DNA of 64,000 bases from Candidatus Methylospira mobilis (GTDB lineage Bacteria > Pseudomonadota > Gammaproteobacteria > Methylococcales > Methylococcaceae): the NCBI RefSeq assembly GCF_009498235.1, contig NZ_CP044205.1, positions 2,667,389 through 2,731,388 of the forward strand, in the 5' to 3' direction. Position 1 is the stretch's first letter. Each line of letters begins with the position of its first letter. The translations under genes were made by a program, and so were the position numbers. Shown piece after piece: positions 1 through 9,626 of the stretch. Under the pieces are notes generated by a model that saw nothing but the letters and a program-made list of their open reading frames with translations, did not search any database and was not told the origin of the DNA.

Positions 1-1
1 A

Positions 2-3000
2 ACGCGGATCTATGGATTCAGGCAGCGCCAGGCGTTGCAACGGCTCTCCGCCCCTGGACTGAAATACGGCCGACTCCGGCACAGGGATTGAGAGAATGCG
101 TACTTCGCCATGTAACGGCACGCCGCCACTCCGCCATCCCGACACCATCGTTGTTTGCGGCGCGCCCTGTACTCTCCAATCAATATTCCGATAGCGGGGC
201 GGATAATAGCTGCAACCACCTATGGTCCGCTGTGTCCACCTATCCAGGATATCGAAATGCAGCGCAGTTTCTACCGGCAAGGTCGGATGCAGGGTGGAAA
301 CCGGTTGCGCGGCCTTGTAACGCACGCCGGCCAGATAATGTCCGGAAACAGCCGTTTCCTGCAACGGCACCCAGGCATTGTTGCAAATCAACTGGTAGCG
401 TGTCGTATTAAAGCTGCCGCTGCAGCTTACCTGCAAACGCGCATTGGCGGTATCGACGAAACGCGCGATGCCCTGAACCGCCGGCTCCTCGGCCAGAATC
501 GGCCACGGCTCGTGGGCATGGCGCAGTTCCAGCGCAATATCGCCGAATTGTACTTGCCCCAATACCGGAAAAGCCAGCGCCAGAAAAGGCTCAAACCATG
601 CCGGCTCGAATGCCAGACCCACCGTTGCGAGATCCTGAATTATTTCCTGCAGATCGCGCCATAAAAAACCGGGAAGCATGTATTTATCGTGTATATCGAT
701 CCGTTTTCCGTCCATACCCCTATCCGTCAAGGGATGACGATCCAGATAAGCCAGCATGCCGCGCAGCAGCAGGGATTGCAGGCCGGCCAGTTCAGCATTC
801 GGCGGCGACGTAAACGTTCGCAGCGAGATTCTGCCCTGCCTGTCCTGATCGCGATCCGGCGGGTACAGGCAATCCATATCGATTTCCGTGCGGTGAATAT
901 CGTAGGCAACATCGCTCAACACATGCCGCAACAGGCGATCGATCAGCCATGGCATGGCTGCTTCCCCTGCAGGAATTCGCGCCAAAGCGATATCCAGCTC
1001 ATATAACGCGTCGTCGCCGCCTTCGTCCGGACGCGGCGCCAAACCGCCCGGCCCGATGGCTCGGTCGGCAAAAAAATAGGATAGACAGGGATGGCGGCGC
1101 CAATAGTCAATCAAGGAACGCAGCAAGTGCGGCGTGGTTAAAAACGGGCTGCGCGCCGGCGTCGCGCCGCACAGAAAAATGTCCGAACGCATATCCGTCA
1201 GGCTGGGGCTACCATCCGCCGCACTGCATGACCCCGCAAACCCAAAACCTTCCGCTTCCGCGTACGCCAATTGCAAATGCGCATAATGGTCGGCCCAGGA
1301 TGCACTTTCCGGCAGCGTCAGCTTGATCGCGCCGGCTTCCGGTTCTATCAGCCAACGGCGTAAACGCGCATCGACGGGAGGCTCGTAGCCTTCGGGGATG
1401 ATCGTAAAGCCGGTTTCACCGGCAATGCGCTCCAATGAGTCAATCACGCTGAAATAGTGATCCACAGACAGCATGGGCGGCAGAAAAACGTGGACTGCCC
1501 CCTGTCTTATTTCAATGCATAAGGCAGTGCGCGGAAAGTTTGGCTCTGATACTTTTACTGAGGGGGCGTTTACTGTAACCGCTAACGCTGTTGATACATC
1601 ATCCGTTTTTTCCCTCACCCTTCCCAGTGTTTCCGGGCGGTCCTGCCCGGAACCCTGCGGGCAGGCTTCGCTAGACCAAATTTGTTCCATACAAACTTGT
1701 CCCGAAGGAAGAAGGTTACTTGACTCATCCCACGGCGATTGAGCGACATCCGCTAAAACATCCTCCTGCAACGACAGCGCCTGCAACGGCAGCCGCAAGC
1801 CCAGGGGGGAAGAACCCGGCGTAAGATAAAGGCGCTCGCGACGGAACGGCCAATATCCGCTGCACCAGCGGGACGCATTCACATCCCATTGCAAAGGCAA
1901 CACAAAACCCGTCGGATCACTGCCGGCTTGCGACAACAGCACGGCAATCCGCCGCCGGCTTTCGGCGTCCGATAAAGCAGCAGGCCGGGGCGGATATCCG
2001 CATACGGAGCGTTGCTGCCAGAGTTGTTGCAGGCCATCCTCGTATGCCGGAATGATAAATTCGGCAGATACTCCCAGCATTTGCGCCAGTTCTTCGGCTA
2101 TTGATTTTGCATCGGCGAGTTCAGGCCGGCGTATGGATGGTTTCCGTAGCGGCGCGGGAGATATCGATAGCCCGTCTGCGCGAAAATAATAGCTCAAACG
2201 CCAGCGCGGCAAAGTCTCTCCGGCATACCACTCGCCTTGTCCGAGATGGAAGCTCCCTCCCCCGCCCAAACGCGCGCCAATATGGCACAGCAGCGCTTGC
2301 GCCTGTGCGTAGCTATCGCCGCCATCCGCACCGTGAAAGGAAATTGAGCGCCCCATGCGAAGCCCTGGCGTCTGTTGCGTCAGGGTCTCATCAATCCGGG
2401 CGCCTAACGCCTGGATTGCACGCCAGTCCGCTGCTGAATACGAAGCGGACTGGGGCTGCGACGTCAGCCGTTCGACCGTGGTAACTTCACGGCAGGTCAG
2501 TTCGCATGCTTCGTAAAAACCCGCCACAGCCTGTACCCGCAACCGATCGGGAGCCGAGGCAAGGGGTATATGGGCTTCGGCTGTGAAAATACCCAGCGAC
2601 GGATCAAGCCCGACCCAGCCCGCACCGGGCAAAAACACTTCCGCCCAGATATGCAGAATGGCGCTATCCGAAGCCGTAACGCCGTCTGACAGCAATACCC
2701 GGAACCCAGAAGTAAATCTTGCTGCAAAGCCCAATGCGCGCAACACTTCGACCAGAAACCAGGCCGGGCCGGTATCCGGGCCGGGTATTTGCCCTATTAA
2801 GCGCGACCGATCGGCCGCCTTTACGCCTTCATTGATGAGTCCCCGGGCAAAATCCTCGGAAATGTGCTGGTTGATACGACTCAAACAGGCGATGGTCGTC
2901 AACGGTTCCCTGTCAAGCCGCTCGCACCAGGATTTTACCGTCGCCGGCGTTTCTCCGCTGCTCAAATAGGCGCGAAGTTCACGCTGCGACTGCTTATCGT

Positions 3001-3316
3001 ACTCGAAAGGATATAGCGTTGCCGCAGACTCCAACAGAAATGCGAACGGATTGCAGGGAGTCAGCGCGGCTATCAGCTCTACGGTTATCGCCAGCTCGGT
3101 CAGCGGCTCCGGAAGATCCAGGCGCAGCAGATAATTGCCGTAGGAATCGCGTACCGTATTGATAAAATGCGAGCCACCTTCAACCTTCAGGCTATAAGAC
3201 GAAACCTCCTCCCGGCAATGCGGCGCTGGCCTCAAACGCAACCAATGAGTAGACAAACGCGTCGGCCGCGCGAAACGGTAATCAATGCGATGGGTCAAGG
3301 CTATGCGCGTACTCAT
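2..3316 (-). CDS. Transglutaminase-like/DUF2126 paralogue, probable pseudoenzyme (C-terminus beyond window)
   Basis: An open frame with no stop runs on the minus strand from the ATG at 3316 to the left edge, giving 1105 visible residues. It aligns along its whole length with the gene upstream: the N-terminal transglutaminase region is near residues 1-245, followed by the long DUF2126 (amidoligase/ATP-grasp-like) region. Its ATG overlaps the upstream stop as ATGA, so translation is probably coupled. Signature residues are missing. The catalytic Cys of the upstream copy (GSCRDTSW) becomes Asp (GPDTGPAW, about D181), although His222 (LHIWAEV) and Asp238 (GLDP) remain. The GGEPTF motif becomes GRSISF. 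The glycine motif HTGTGGGNH is replaced near residue 697 by unrelated sequence (SCSAADGS). The frame is intact over 3.3 kb, so it is maintained and not a decaying pseudogene. A role as a non-catalytic partner of the upstream protein is inference. Confidence 0.85.
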   Translation of the reverse strand, partial: MSTRIALTHRIDYRFARPTRLSTHWLRLRPAPHCREEVSSYSLKVEGGSHFINTVRDSYGNYLLRLDLPEPLTELAITVELIAALTPCNPFAFLLESAATLYPFEYDKQSQRELRAYLSSGETPATVKSWCERLDREPLTTIACLSRINQHISEDFARGLINEGVKAADRSRLIGQIPGPDTGPAWFLVEVLRALGFAARFTSGFRVLLSDGVTASDSAILHIWAEVFLPGAGWVGLDPSLGIFTAEAHIPLASAPDRLRVQAVAGFYEACELTCREVTTVERLTSQPQSASYSAADWRAIQALGARIDETLTQQTPGLRMGRSISFHGADGGDSYAQAQALLCHIGARLGGGGSFHLGQGEWYAGETLPRWRLSYYFRADGLSISPAPLRKPSIRRPELADAKSIAEELAQMLGVSAEFIIPAYEDGLQQLWQQRSVCGYPPRPAALSDAESRRRIAVLLSQAGSDPTGFVLPLQWDVNASRWCSGYWPFRRERLYLTPGSSPLGLRLPLQALSLQEDVLADVAQSPWDESSNLLPSGQVCMEQIWSSEACPQGSGQDRPETLGRVREKTDDVSTALAVTVNAPSVKVSEPNFPRTALCIEIRQGAVHVFLPPMLSVDHYFSVIDSLERIAGETGFTIIPEGYEPPVDARLRRWLIEPEAGAIKLTLPESASWADHYAHLQLAYAEAEGFGFAGSCSAADGSPSLTDMRSDIFLCGATPARSPFLTTPHLLRSLIDYWRRHPCLSYFFADRAIGPGGLAPRPDEGGDDALYELDIALARIPAGEAAMPWLIDRLLRHVLSDVAYDIHRTEIDMDCLYPPDRDQDRQGRISLRTFTSPPNAELAGLQSLLLRGMLAYLDRHPLTDRGMDGKRIDIHDKYMLPGFLWRDLQEIIQDLATVGLAFEPAWFEPFLALAFPVLGQVQFGDIALELRHAHEPWPILAEEPAVQGIARFVDTANARLQVSCSGSFNTTRYQLICNNAWVPLQETAVSGHYLAGVRYKAAQPVSTLHPTLPVETALHFDILDRWTQRTIGGCSYYPPRYRNIDWRVQGAPQTTMVSGWRSGGVPLHGEVRILSIPVPESAVFQSRGGEPLQRLALPESIDPR

Positions 3317-6300
3317 ATCGGCGACCTCAAATCAAGCGTACAAGGAAACGCGGCGTTCGGCGCTTCATCGGACGGCTCCCTGCCACTGAACAAATGCGCC
3401 GTATCGGATATCGTATGTCCCCAATCGGCAAAACGCGATGCCCGGCGCGTTTCGGCCTCATAGGCGTTGACCGGAAAAGCGTCATAGGCAAGCCCCCCCG
3501 GATGCGCGACATGATAAACGCAGCCATGCACTACGCGCCCCAGTTTTTTGTCGAACACATCGAATGTCAGCGGCGCATCGACCGGAAGCGTGGGATGCAA
3601 ACCCGCGATCGACGGCCAGGCCTTGTAGCGCACCCCGGCGACATACTCTCCCGTCACACCGGTAGCCTGCAATGGCAAGCGACGGCCATTGCAGGCTACC
3701 AGAAAACGCTCCTTATCGAGACCGCTGCATTTGATTTGCAGCCGTTCCAGTGAAGAATCGACTCCGCGCGCCTGCCGGGCCGAATCGTCGCTGCCCAAGA
3801 CCGGCCAGGGTTCCAGCGCCATGCGCAGTTCCAGCTCCATTGAACCCGCCTGCAAACGTCCGAAAACCGGAAAGCGGAATTCGAAGAACGGCGCATACCA
3901 CTGCAGTTCGAACGGAAAACCGGCCTCGTTTAACTCACTGATCACACCGCTGAAATCGGACCAGACAAAGTGCGGCAGCATGAAACGGTCATGCAGCGCC
4001 GTTCCCCAGCGCACCAGTTTATGGCGATAAGGCTGTTCCCAGAAACGCGCCACCAATGCGCGTATCAGCGACATCTGCGCCAGACTCATTTGCGGATGCG
4101 GCGGCATTTCGAAACCGCGAAACTCCAGTATACCGAGCTTGCCGGTGGCCGAGTCAGGCGAAAACAGCTTGTCTATCGAAAATTCGGCGCGATGGGTGTT
4201 GCCGGCCAGATCCACCAGCAAATTTCTCAACACGCGATCCGTGATCCAGGGAGCCGCGTGTTTTTCCATTTCTTCCAGCGCCAGCTCCAGATCGTCCAGG
4301 ACGCGGCTGCCCTGCTCATCGACGCGCGGGGCCTGCGAGGTAGGCCCGATGAAGCTGCCTGAAAACAGATAGGACAGCGCCGGATGATGCTGCCAGTAGG
4401 TCAGTAGCGAACGCAGCAAATCGGGCCGCCTCAGCAAGGGACTGTCCGCGACGGTTGCCCCGCCCAGAGTGACATGGTTGCCGCCGCCGGTACCGGTATG
4501 TTTGCCGTCGAGCATGAACTTTTCCGCAGCCAGACGCGACAGGCGTGCCTCTTCGTAAAGTATCGTTGTTGTACGCTCCAGTTCGGCCCACGATCGGGAA
4601 GGATGGATATTCACTTCGATGACGCCGGGATCGGGCGTCACCTTGAACGAGCGCAAAGCGGGATCGAACGGCGGTTCATAGCCTTCGATTATCACCGGAA
4701 TATCGAGTTGCGCGGCAGTATGCTCCACCGCATTTAACAGCATGCGGTAGCGCGCCAGCGTCGCTGCCGGCGGCATGAAAATATAAAGCCTGCCCTGGCG
4801 CGCTTCCATGCATAAGGCGGCATGAACAAATTCAGGCGTAATGCGCCACTCCTCCAGCCTCGGTCGAACGCCGTCCGGATAATTGAACTGTGAAGGCGAG
4901 CGTCCGGACTGAGCCAAAACCTCTTGACGCATGACCAAGCGCTCTGTTTCGAATGAGCTCACCGGCAATAACTGTTCCCAGGGGAGACGCAAGCCCATCG
5001 GCGAACTGCCCGGCGTCAAATATAATCGATCGCTCGAAAACGCCCACTGCCCGGACTGCCAGCCGGATGACATATCATCCCAGCGCAACGGCAATGCAAA
5101 ACCGGTCGCTTCATCCAGTCCGCGCGCCAATGCCAGACTCAAATCGTCTCGGTACTGCGGTGCTCCGTCTATACTGATCGGGTTGTAATTCCCAGGCTCA
5201 TTGCTTTCACGCCACAAATAATACAGCCAGTCCTCATAAGCGGACACGATAAAACCCCGCGGCACATGGAGCTGCTGCGCCAGGGCATCCGCAAAACGGC
5301 GGGCATGTTCCGTGGTAAGACGGTAATCCCGCGTTGCATCGGCCAACAAGGCCGGTTCTTGCCATAGCGGCTGCGCGTCCGTACTCCAAAAGCAACCCAG
5401 CGCCCAACGCGGCAACGGTTCGCCCGGATACCATTTCCCTTGTCCATGATGCAGCAAAGCCCTTTGCGCAGCGTACGCCGGCGACAGACGGCGCAGTAAC
5501 TCGCAGGCGCGCTCGAACTTGTGTCCGCCCAACGCTTCCGTGGTCCATTCGGCACTTTCCATATCGTCGATGGAAACGAAGGTCGGCTCGCCGCCCATGG
5601 TCAAGCGTACGTCCCGGCTGAGCAGCACCTCATCGACCTGTTCGCCGACGCGCCTGATTTCCGTCCACTGTGCATCGCTATAGGGACGAGTCACGCGCGG
5701 ATCTTCATGGGAGCGAATCACCCGGTTGTCGTACTCGAAATCGACCTCGCACGGATCGGAAAAACCGACGATAGGCGCGGCGCTGACCGGATCGGGCGTG
5801 CAGGAAAGCGGTATGTGCCCTTCCCCGGCGAACAGTCCCGAAGTCGGATCCAACCCGACCCAGCCCGCTCCGGGTATATAAACCTCCACCCAGGCATGCA
5901 GGTCGGTAAAGTCCCTGTCGGTTCCGGAAGGGCCGTCCAGGGCCGACTGATCCGCCGTCAATTGCACCAGATAGCCCGAAACGAAGCGCGCCGCCAAACC
6001 GATATGACGCAATATCTGCACCAGCAGCCAACTGGTGTCGCGGCACGAGCCCAGCGCTTTCTCCAGCGTGGTTTCGCAACTTTGTATGCCGGGATCGAGG
6101 CGGATCGTGTAATTGATTGCTTGCTGAAGACGGCTGTTGAGCTCCACCAGGAAAGTCACAATAGCGCAAGGCTCCCGTGCGATGGAAGCCACCCAGCGCG
6201 TCAACAGCGGGCCGTCTTCAGTGACCTCGAAATAAGGCGCCAACTCCTGAACAAGCAGAGCATCATATTGAAAGGGGTAGCTTTCGGCATATTTTTCGAC

Positions 6301-6582
6301 AAAAAAATCGAACGGATTGATCACCGTCAGCTCCGCCGTCAACACCACCGCAACCGTCAACTCGGTAAGCTTGCCGGAAAAAACCGCGCGCGCAATAAAA
6401 TTCCCGAACGGGTCCTGCTGCCAGTAGGTCTGGTGATCGCCGCCCGAAATATCCAGCCGGTAATGATGAATCGGCGTTCGGGTATGAGGAGCGGGCCTGA
6501 GCCTTATCAGGTGCGGCGACAGCGATACCGGCCTGTCGTAGCGATAGCGGGTGGTGTGTTCGATGTTGACATGAATAGCCAC
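3313..6582 (-). CDS. Transglutaminase-like DUF2126 protein (putative amidoligase)
   Basis: A 1089-residue protein. Residues 1-250 form a bacterial transglutaminase N-domain plus transglutaminase-like core with the triad visible as Cys180 (GSCRDTSW), His229 (LHAWVEV) and Asp245 (GLDPTSG). From about residue 300 comes the DUF2126 domain with GGEPTF (330-335), an acidic NIHPS segment (658-662) and the glycine motif HTGTGGGNH (695-703) expected for nucleotide binding in this ATP-grasp-like family. The family is usually linked to peptide or isopeptide bond chemistry and is often found near alpha-E domain proteins; its substrate is not known. The start is the ATG at 6582 with an AGAGG-like site upstream. 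The next gene starts inside its stop codon. It is divergent from ribA, across about 110 bp. Confidence 0.9.
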   Translation of the reverse strand: MAIHVNIEHTTRYRYDRPVSLSPHLIRLRPAPHTRTPIHHYRLDISGGDHQTYWQQDPFGNFIARAVFSGKLTELTVAVVLTAELTVINPFDFFVEKYAESYPFQYDALLVQELAPYFEVTEDGPLLTRWVASIAREPCAIVTFLVELNSRLQQAINYTIRLDPGIQSCETTLEKALGSCRDTSWLLVQILRHIGLAARFVSGYLVQLTADQSALDGPSGTDRDFTDLHAWVEVYIPGAGWVGLDPTSGLFAGEGHIPLSCTPDPVSAAPIVGFSDPCEVDFEYDNRVIRSHEDPRVTRPYSDAQWTEIRRVGEQVDEVLLSRDVRLTMGGEPTFVSIDDMESAEWTTEALGGHKFERACELLRRLSPAYAAQRALLHHGQGKWYPGEPLPRWALGCFWSTDAQPLWQEPALLADATRDYRLTTEHARRFADALAQQLHVPRGFIVSAYEDWLYYLWRESNEPGNYNPISIDGAPQYRDDLSLALARGLDEATGFALPLRWDDMSSGWQSGQWAFSSDRLYLTPGSSPMGLRLPWEQLLPVSSFETERLVMRQEVLAQSGRSPSQFNYPDGVRPRLEEWRITPEFVHAALCMEARQGRLYIFMPPAATLARYRMLLNAVEHTAAQLDIPVIIEGYEPPFDPALRSFKVTPDPGVIEVNIHPSRSWAELERTTTILYEEARLSRLAAEKFMLDGKHTGTGGGNHVTLGGATVADSPLLRRPDLLRSLLTYWQHHPALSYLFSGSFIGPTSQAPRVDEQGSRVLDDLELALEEMEKHAAPWITDRVLRNLLVDLAGNTHRAEFSIDKLFSPDSATGKLGILEFRGFEMPPHPQMSLAQMSLIRALVARFWEQPYRHKLVRWGTALHDRFMLPHFVWSDFSGVISELNEAGFPFELQWYAPFFEFRFPVFGRLQAGSMELELRMALEPWPVLGSDDSARQARGVDSSLERLQIKCSGLDKERFLVACNGRRLPLQATGVTGEYVAGVRYKAWPSIAGLHPTLPVDAPLTFDVFDKKLGRVVHGCVYHVAHPGGLAYDAFPVNAYEAETRRASRFADWGHTISDTAHLFSGREPSDEAPNAAFPCTLDLRSPI

Positions 6583-6692
6583 GGGTAGCAGGCCTCTTTA
6601 AAAAACTTCGTAAACAAACGATGAGCCGGAAAGCGACTATGCCCGGAATATTGATAGAATAGTATGCAATCTAAATACCAAACACTGTCATT

Positions 6693-7352
6693 ATGCACGC
6701 AAACAAGATTCCGGAAGCGTCCGCCGTGGTTACCGACGTAGTCAGCGCCCGTCTTCCTACCCGCTACGGCGAGTTCGCGCTCCACTATTATGCAAATTCA
6801 TCGGATAAAAAAGAACATCTGGCTCTGGTCATGGGCGACGTAAGCAAAGGAGAAAACATATTGGTGCGCGCGCACTCCGAATGCCTGACCGGCGATATTT
6901 TCGGCTCCATGCGTTGCGATTGCGGCGACCAGCTCGACAAGGCCCTGGCCATGATCGGGCAGGAAGGCAAAGGCGCATTAATCTACCTGCGTCAGGAAGG
7001 GCGCGGCATCGGCCTGCTCAAAAAATTACAGGCCTATAACCTGCAGGATAGCGGTCTCGACACCGTGGAGGCCAACCTGCACCTCGGCCATCGCGAAGAC
7101 GAGCGCGATTACGCCATTGCCGCCGCCATATTAAAGGCGCTGAACATTGCATCGGTACGGCTGATCACCAATAACCCGCTCAAACTCGAAGCGCTACGTG
7201 CGCTGGGCATACAAATCAACGGACGGGTGGCGCTGGAAATCGCCGCGAACACTGAAAACGCGGACTACTTGCGCACCAAGGCTGAAAAAATGCGGCACTG
7301 GCTTTCAGTTCCTGCCGCCGTACCCGCGCAAAAGCAGCCGGACAGGAGCTGA
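6693..7352 (+). CDS. ribA: GTP cyclohydrolase II
   Basis: A 219-residue cytosolic enzyme converting GTP to 2,5-diamino-6-ribosylamino-4(3H)-pyrimidinone 5'-phosphate, the first step of riboflavin synthesis. The zinc site is visible as CLTGDIFGSMRCDCG (three Cys), followed by the GTP-binding and catalytic segments YLRQEGRGIGL and DTVEANLHLG and the C-terminal TNNPLK motif. The length matches free-standing RibA (about 200 residues); there is no fused RibB domain. No other riboflavin gene is adjacent, so it probably has its own promoter in the AT-rich gap shared with the divergent DUF2126 gene. The C-terminal 20 residues are variable. Confidence 0.95.
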   Translation: MHANKIPEASAVVTDVVSARLPTRYGEFALHYYANSSDKKEHLALVMGDVSKGENILVRAHSECLTGDIFGSMRCDCGDQLDKALAMIGQEGKGALIYLRQEGRGIGLLKKLQAYNLQDSGLDTVEANLHLGHREDERDYAIAAAILKALNIASVRLITNNPLKLEALRALGIQINGRVALEIAANTENADYLRTKAEKMRHWLSVPAAVPAQKQPDRS

Positions 7353-7364
7353 AGCCGCGAATGC

Positions 7365-7766
7365 TTAGTGATGCACCGTCTGAGGACGGCTTGCGCCAGC
7401 ATCGCCGCCGATACGATCCTTTTCTACGACTGTCGCGCCATCGACTTTAAGCAGGATAACCCCCTGATCAAGAACGTATCGGCACTCAATCTTTTTACCT
7501 GTCCCGCCGGCGTTGTTCCATTTCAGGTTGACATAAGTCATGCGGTCGCTATCGGACTCGTCAGGTTTGTAGGGGTGGGTTCCAATTTGCGCGCGCGCAG
7601 CTTCCGCACACTTATCGGTTCCGAGCGAATTCAGCATGCTCGAGGTCTGCAAAAGAACGCCCTGCTGCTTTTCCTGCGGCGTTTCCTTATTCAGCGCGAC
7701 TATGCCAAAACCCACGGCCATGACGCCAATGAAGGCCGCCAACAATTTAATCGGTTGAAACTCCAT
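7365..7766 (-). CDS. Small membrane-anchored or exported protein, unknown function
   Basis: 133 residues when started at the ATG at 7766, which has a clean GAGAGGG ribosome site 5 bases upstream; a longer reading to 7865 lacks one. Residues 6-25 (LLAAFIGVMAVGFGIVAL) form a signal peptide or single membrane anchor. The remainder is a small soluble domain with two cysteines (DKCAEAA, IECRYVL) that could pair in the periplasm. No family is recognised. It is convergent with ribA (12 bp between stops), so it is not part of that transcript. Confidence 0.7.
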   Translation of the reverse strand: MEFQPIKLLAAFIGVMAVGFGIVALNKETPQEKQQGVLLQTSSMLNSLGTDKCAEAARAQIGTHPYKPDESDSDRMTYVNLKWNNAGGTGKKIECRYVLDQGVILLKVDGATVVEKDRIGGDAGASRPQTVHH

Positions 7767-8080
7767 AGTAACCCTCTCGTTCGTTACCTTGCTAATCGCT
7801 AAGCGAATGCCTGGCAGCCTCTCCCGCCGGGAAAGGCTGGGCGATGGAAAACCGGCATAGCGCACAAGCTTTTGCGAGAAAGGAAACGGCGCTTGCGCTA
7901 CGACCAGTCAGGGATAAAGCATAAAGCGAAGGAACTATAACAAAAATAAGCTGCTTGTCATACAGAATGATTCTCCTGCCGCCGTAAAACAACCGTTCCG
8001 GGTTGAAAGCGGACAAGCTCTGTGTCAGGATGACTCCCGCGGGGAAACCCACGTGATTTTCAACTTTACGGAAGGTTAAC

Positions 8081-8755
8081 ATGCTGCAACAAGAACGCGA
8101 TCAATTGACCCATTTTTTGTCGGCGCTGGAAAGCGCCACCATCGGCAACAAAGAGGCCGACGCCGAGAAACTCATCAAGGAAAGTCTGGCGCGCCAGCCC
8201 GATGCCGGCTACTTATTGGTGCAACGTTGCCTGTTAATGGATCAGGCGCTGCAGAACGCGCAAAATCAAATTGCCGCGCTGCAACAGCAAGTGAAGAGTA
8301 ACGAAGCCGGCAGGCAAAGCAGCTTTCTCGGTTCCAACCCCTGGGGCAGAGCGCCGACAGGCGAAGTTTCGTCCGTCCCGGTACCCGGCGCAGGAAACTA
8401 CCAGATGCCCGGCAACGCCAGAAACACGGCCGGTCCCGCCGCGCCATGGCAGGGTCAGCCCGCTCAAGGGGGAGGCGGCTCAAGCTTCCTCGGCAACATC
8501 GCCACCACTGCCGCGGGCGTAGTAGCAGGCTCTTTTCTGTTTCAGGGCATCGAAGGCCTGATGCACCATCAGGGCGGCGGCTATTTCTCCGGCAACGAAG
8601 GGCATGAAGCCGCTGCGGAACAAACCACCATCAACAACTATTACGGCTCTGACGATACCGGAAACGAAAACGGTTATAACTCGTCCGACAATGGCTTTTT
8701 GGCATCAGACGACCAGGACTATTCCTCGGATGACGACAGTTCCGATTGGGTTTAA
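8081..8755 (+). CDS. DUF2076 family protein
   Basis: 224 residues. The N-terminal 75 residues are a charged helical segment opening MLQQERDQLTHFLSALE, typical of DUF2076 proteins (annotated loosely as periplasmic ligand-binding sensors, function unproven). A Gly/Ala/Pro-rich middle containing GSSFLGNIATTAAGVVAGSF follows, and then an acidic low-complexity tail rich in Asp and Ser (DDSSDWV). There is no signal peptide. A ribosome site GGAAGG is seen 9 bases before the ATG (tacggaaggttaacatg). It sits just ahead of the lipoprotein-like gene and kup and may be co-transcribed with them. Confidence 0.8.
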   Translation: MLQQERDQLTHFLSALESATIGNKEADAEKLIKESLARQPDAGYLLVQRCLLMDQALQNAQNQIAALQQQVKSNEAGRQSSFLGSNPWGRAPTGEVSSVPVPGAGNYQMPGNARNTAGPAAPWQGQPAQGGGGSSFLGNIATTAAGVVAGSFLFQGIEGLMHHQGGGYFSGNEGHEAAAEQTTINNYYGSDDTGNENGYNSSDNGFLASDDQDYSSDDDSSDWV

Positions 8756-9626
8756 AAACAGGCTGGCGGCACTGATACGCGGACGCTTCCCGGGTACGGG
8801 CGGCGGACGCGGCATCAGCGCCGCCAACCCTTTGCCAACGGCAGCCGGACAACCCGCAGCATCGGCGCGGCGCGGCCTGAATTGGCGCATGCTGCCGCTT
8901 TTCACGCTGGCGCTGACGCTGGCCGGTTGTGTGTGGCTGCACGTACTCGAACTCAAAAATCAGATTACCGAATTCGATACCAATTTCTCCGTTAAGGTAA
9001 CGGATCACTTCACCGTATACTTTCTCAATCCCGTACTGCACGCGGACGATTACTTTACGCTGGCCAAGGTCGAACCGACCAAAAAAGCCACCACTCCGGA
9101 AGGCAGCCGCTGGACGCAGGTATTCACCAAACTGGATGCCGCAGGCAAGGCCGAAACGAAGAAAACGGTGGTTTTCACTTTTGACTTCAACAAGGAAGAT
9201 CTGCTTGCCAAATGGGATTTTTCCCCTGCTTTCCTGGTCTTCATGCCCCCCAAGTTTCTCGAAGCCGCCATACGCTCTTTAGGCAAAAGCAAGGTCAATA
9301 CCGACGAAAGGCATGTACAGGTCGCGCCCGAAGACCTGCCCAAAGTGCGCGCGGAACAACCGACCCGTGAAAAAATATACGCTACTTTGGGGCAGCCCAG
9401 CGAAATCACCCAGGAAGACGGTATGACCATGGAAGTCTATCGTTTTCGCACCGAAACCACCTATGTTAAAGAAGAGTACCAGACCCGCCATCAAGCGTAC
9501 GCCAATATGTATTACGAACCCGGCGGCGACATAGTGGAAAAAGTCAACGCCCGCTTTCTGGGACTCAAATTTGCGGTCGATTTCCGCAATTTCATCGAAT
9601 TACGCGCAGCCGGAAAAAGCAATTAA
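8730..9626 (+). CDS. Lipoprotein-like protein of unknown function, upstream of kup
   Basis: Up to 298 residues from the ATG at 8730, or 245 from the ATG at 8889. The latter start gives a short hydrophobic leader ending LTLAGC, a good lipobox; the longer form adds a basic, Gly-rich 53-residue lead. Neither start has a strong ribosome site, so the start is uncertain. The mature part is soluble, and a C-terminal stretch (TREKIYATLGQPSEI onward) resembles the hinge of small BamE-like outer-membrane lipoproteins, though this match is weak. It overlaps the end of the DUF2076 gene by 26 bp if the long start is used. Its TAA shares a base with the kup ATG (TAATG), which argues for coupling with kup. 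Confidence 0.65.
   Translation: MTTVPIGFKNRLAALIRGRFPGTGGGRGISAANPLPTAAGQPAASARRGLNWRMLPLFTLALTLAGCVWLHVLELKNQITEFDTNFSVKVTDHFTVYFLNPVLHADDYFTLAKVEPTKKATTPEGSRWTQVFTKLDAAGKAETKKTVVFTFDFNKEDLLAKWDFSPAFLVFMPPKFLEAAIRSLGKSKVNTDERHVQVAPEDLPKVRAEQPTREKIYATLGQPSEITQEDGMTMEVYRFRTETTYVKEEYQTRHQAYANMYYEPGGDIVEKVNARFLGLKFAVDFRNFIELRAAGKSN

Noticed and set aside
5521-6588. Plus-strand open frame of 355 codons
   Set aside because: It lies antisense to the DUF2126 gene, has no recognisable product or ribosome site, and the minus-strand protein has clear motifs.
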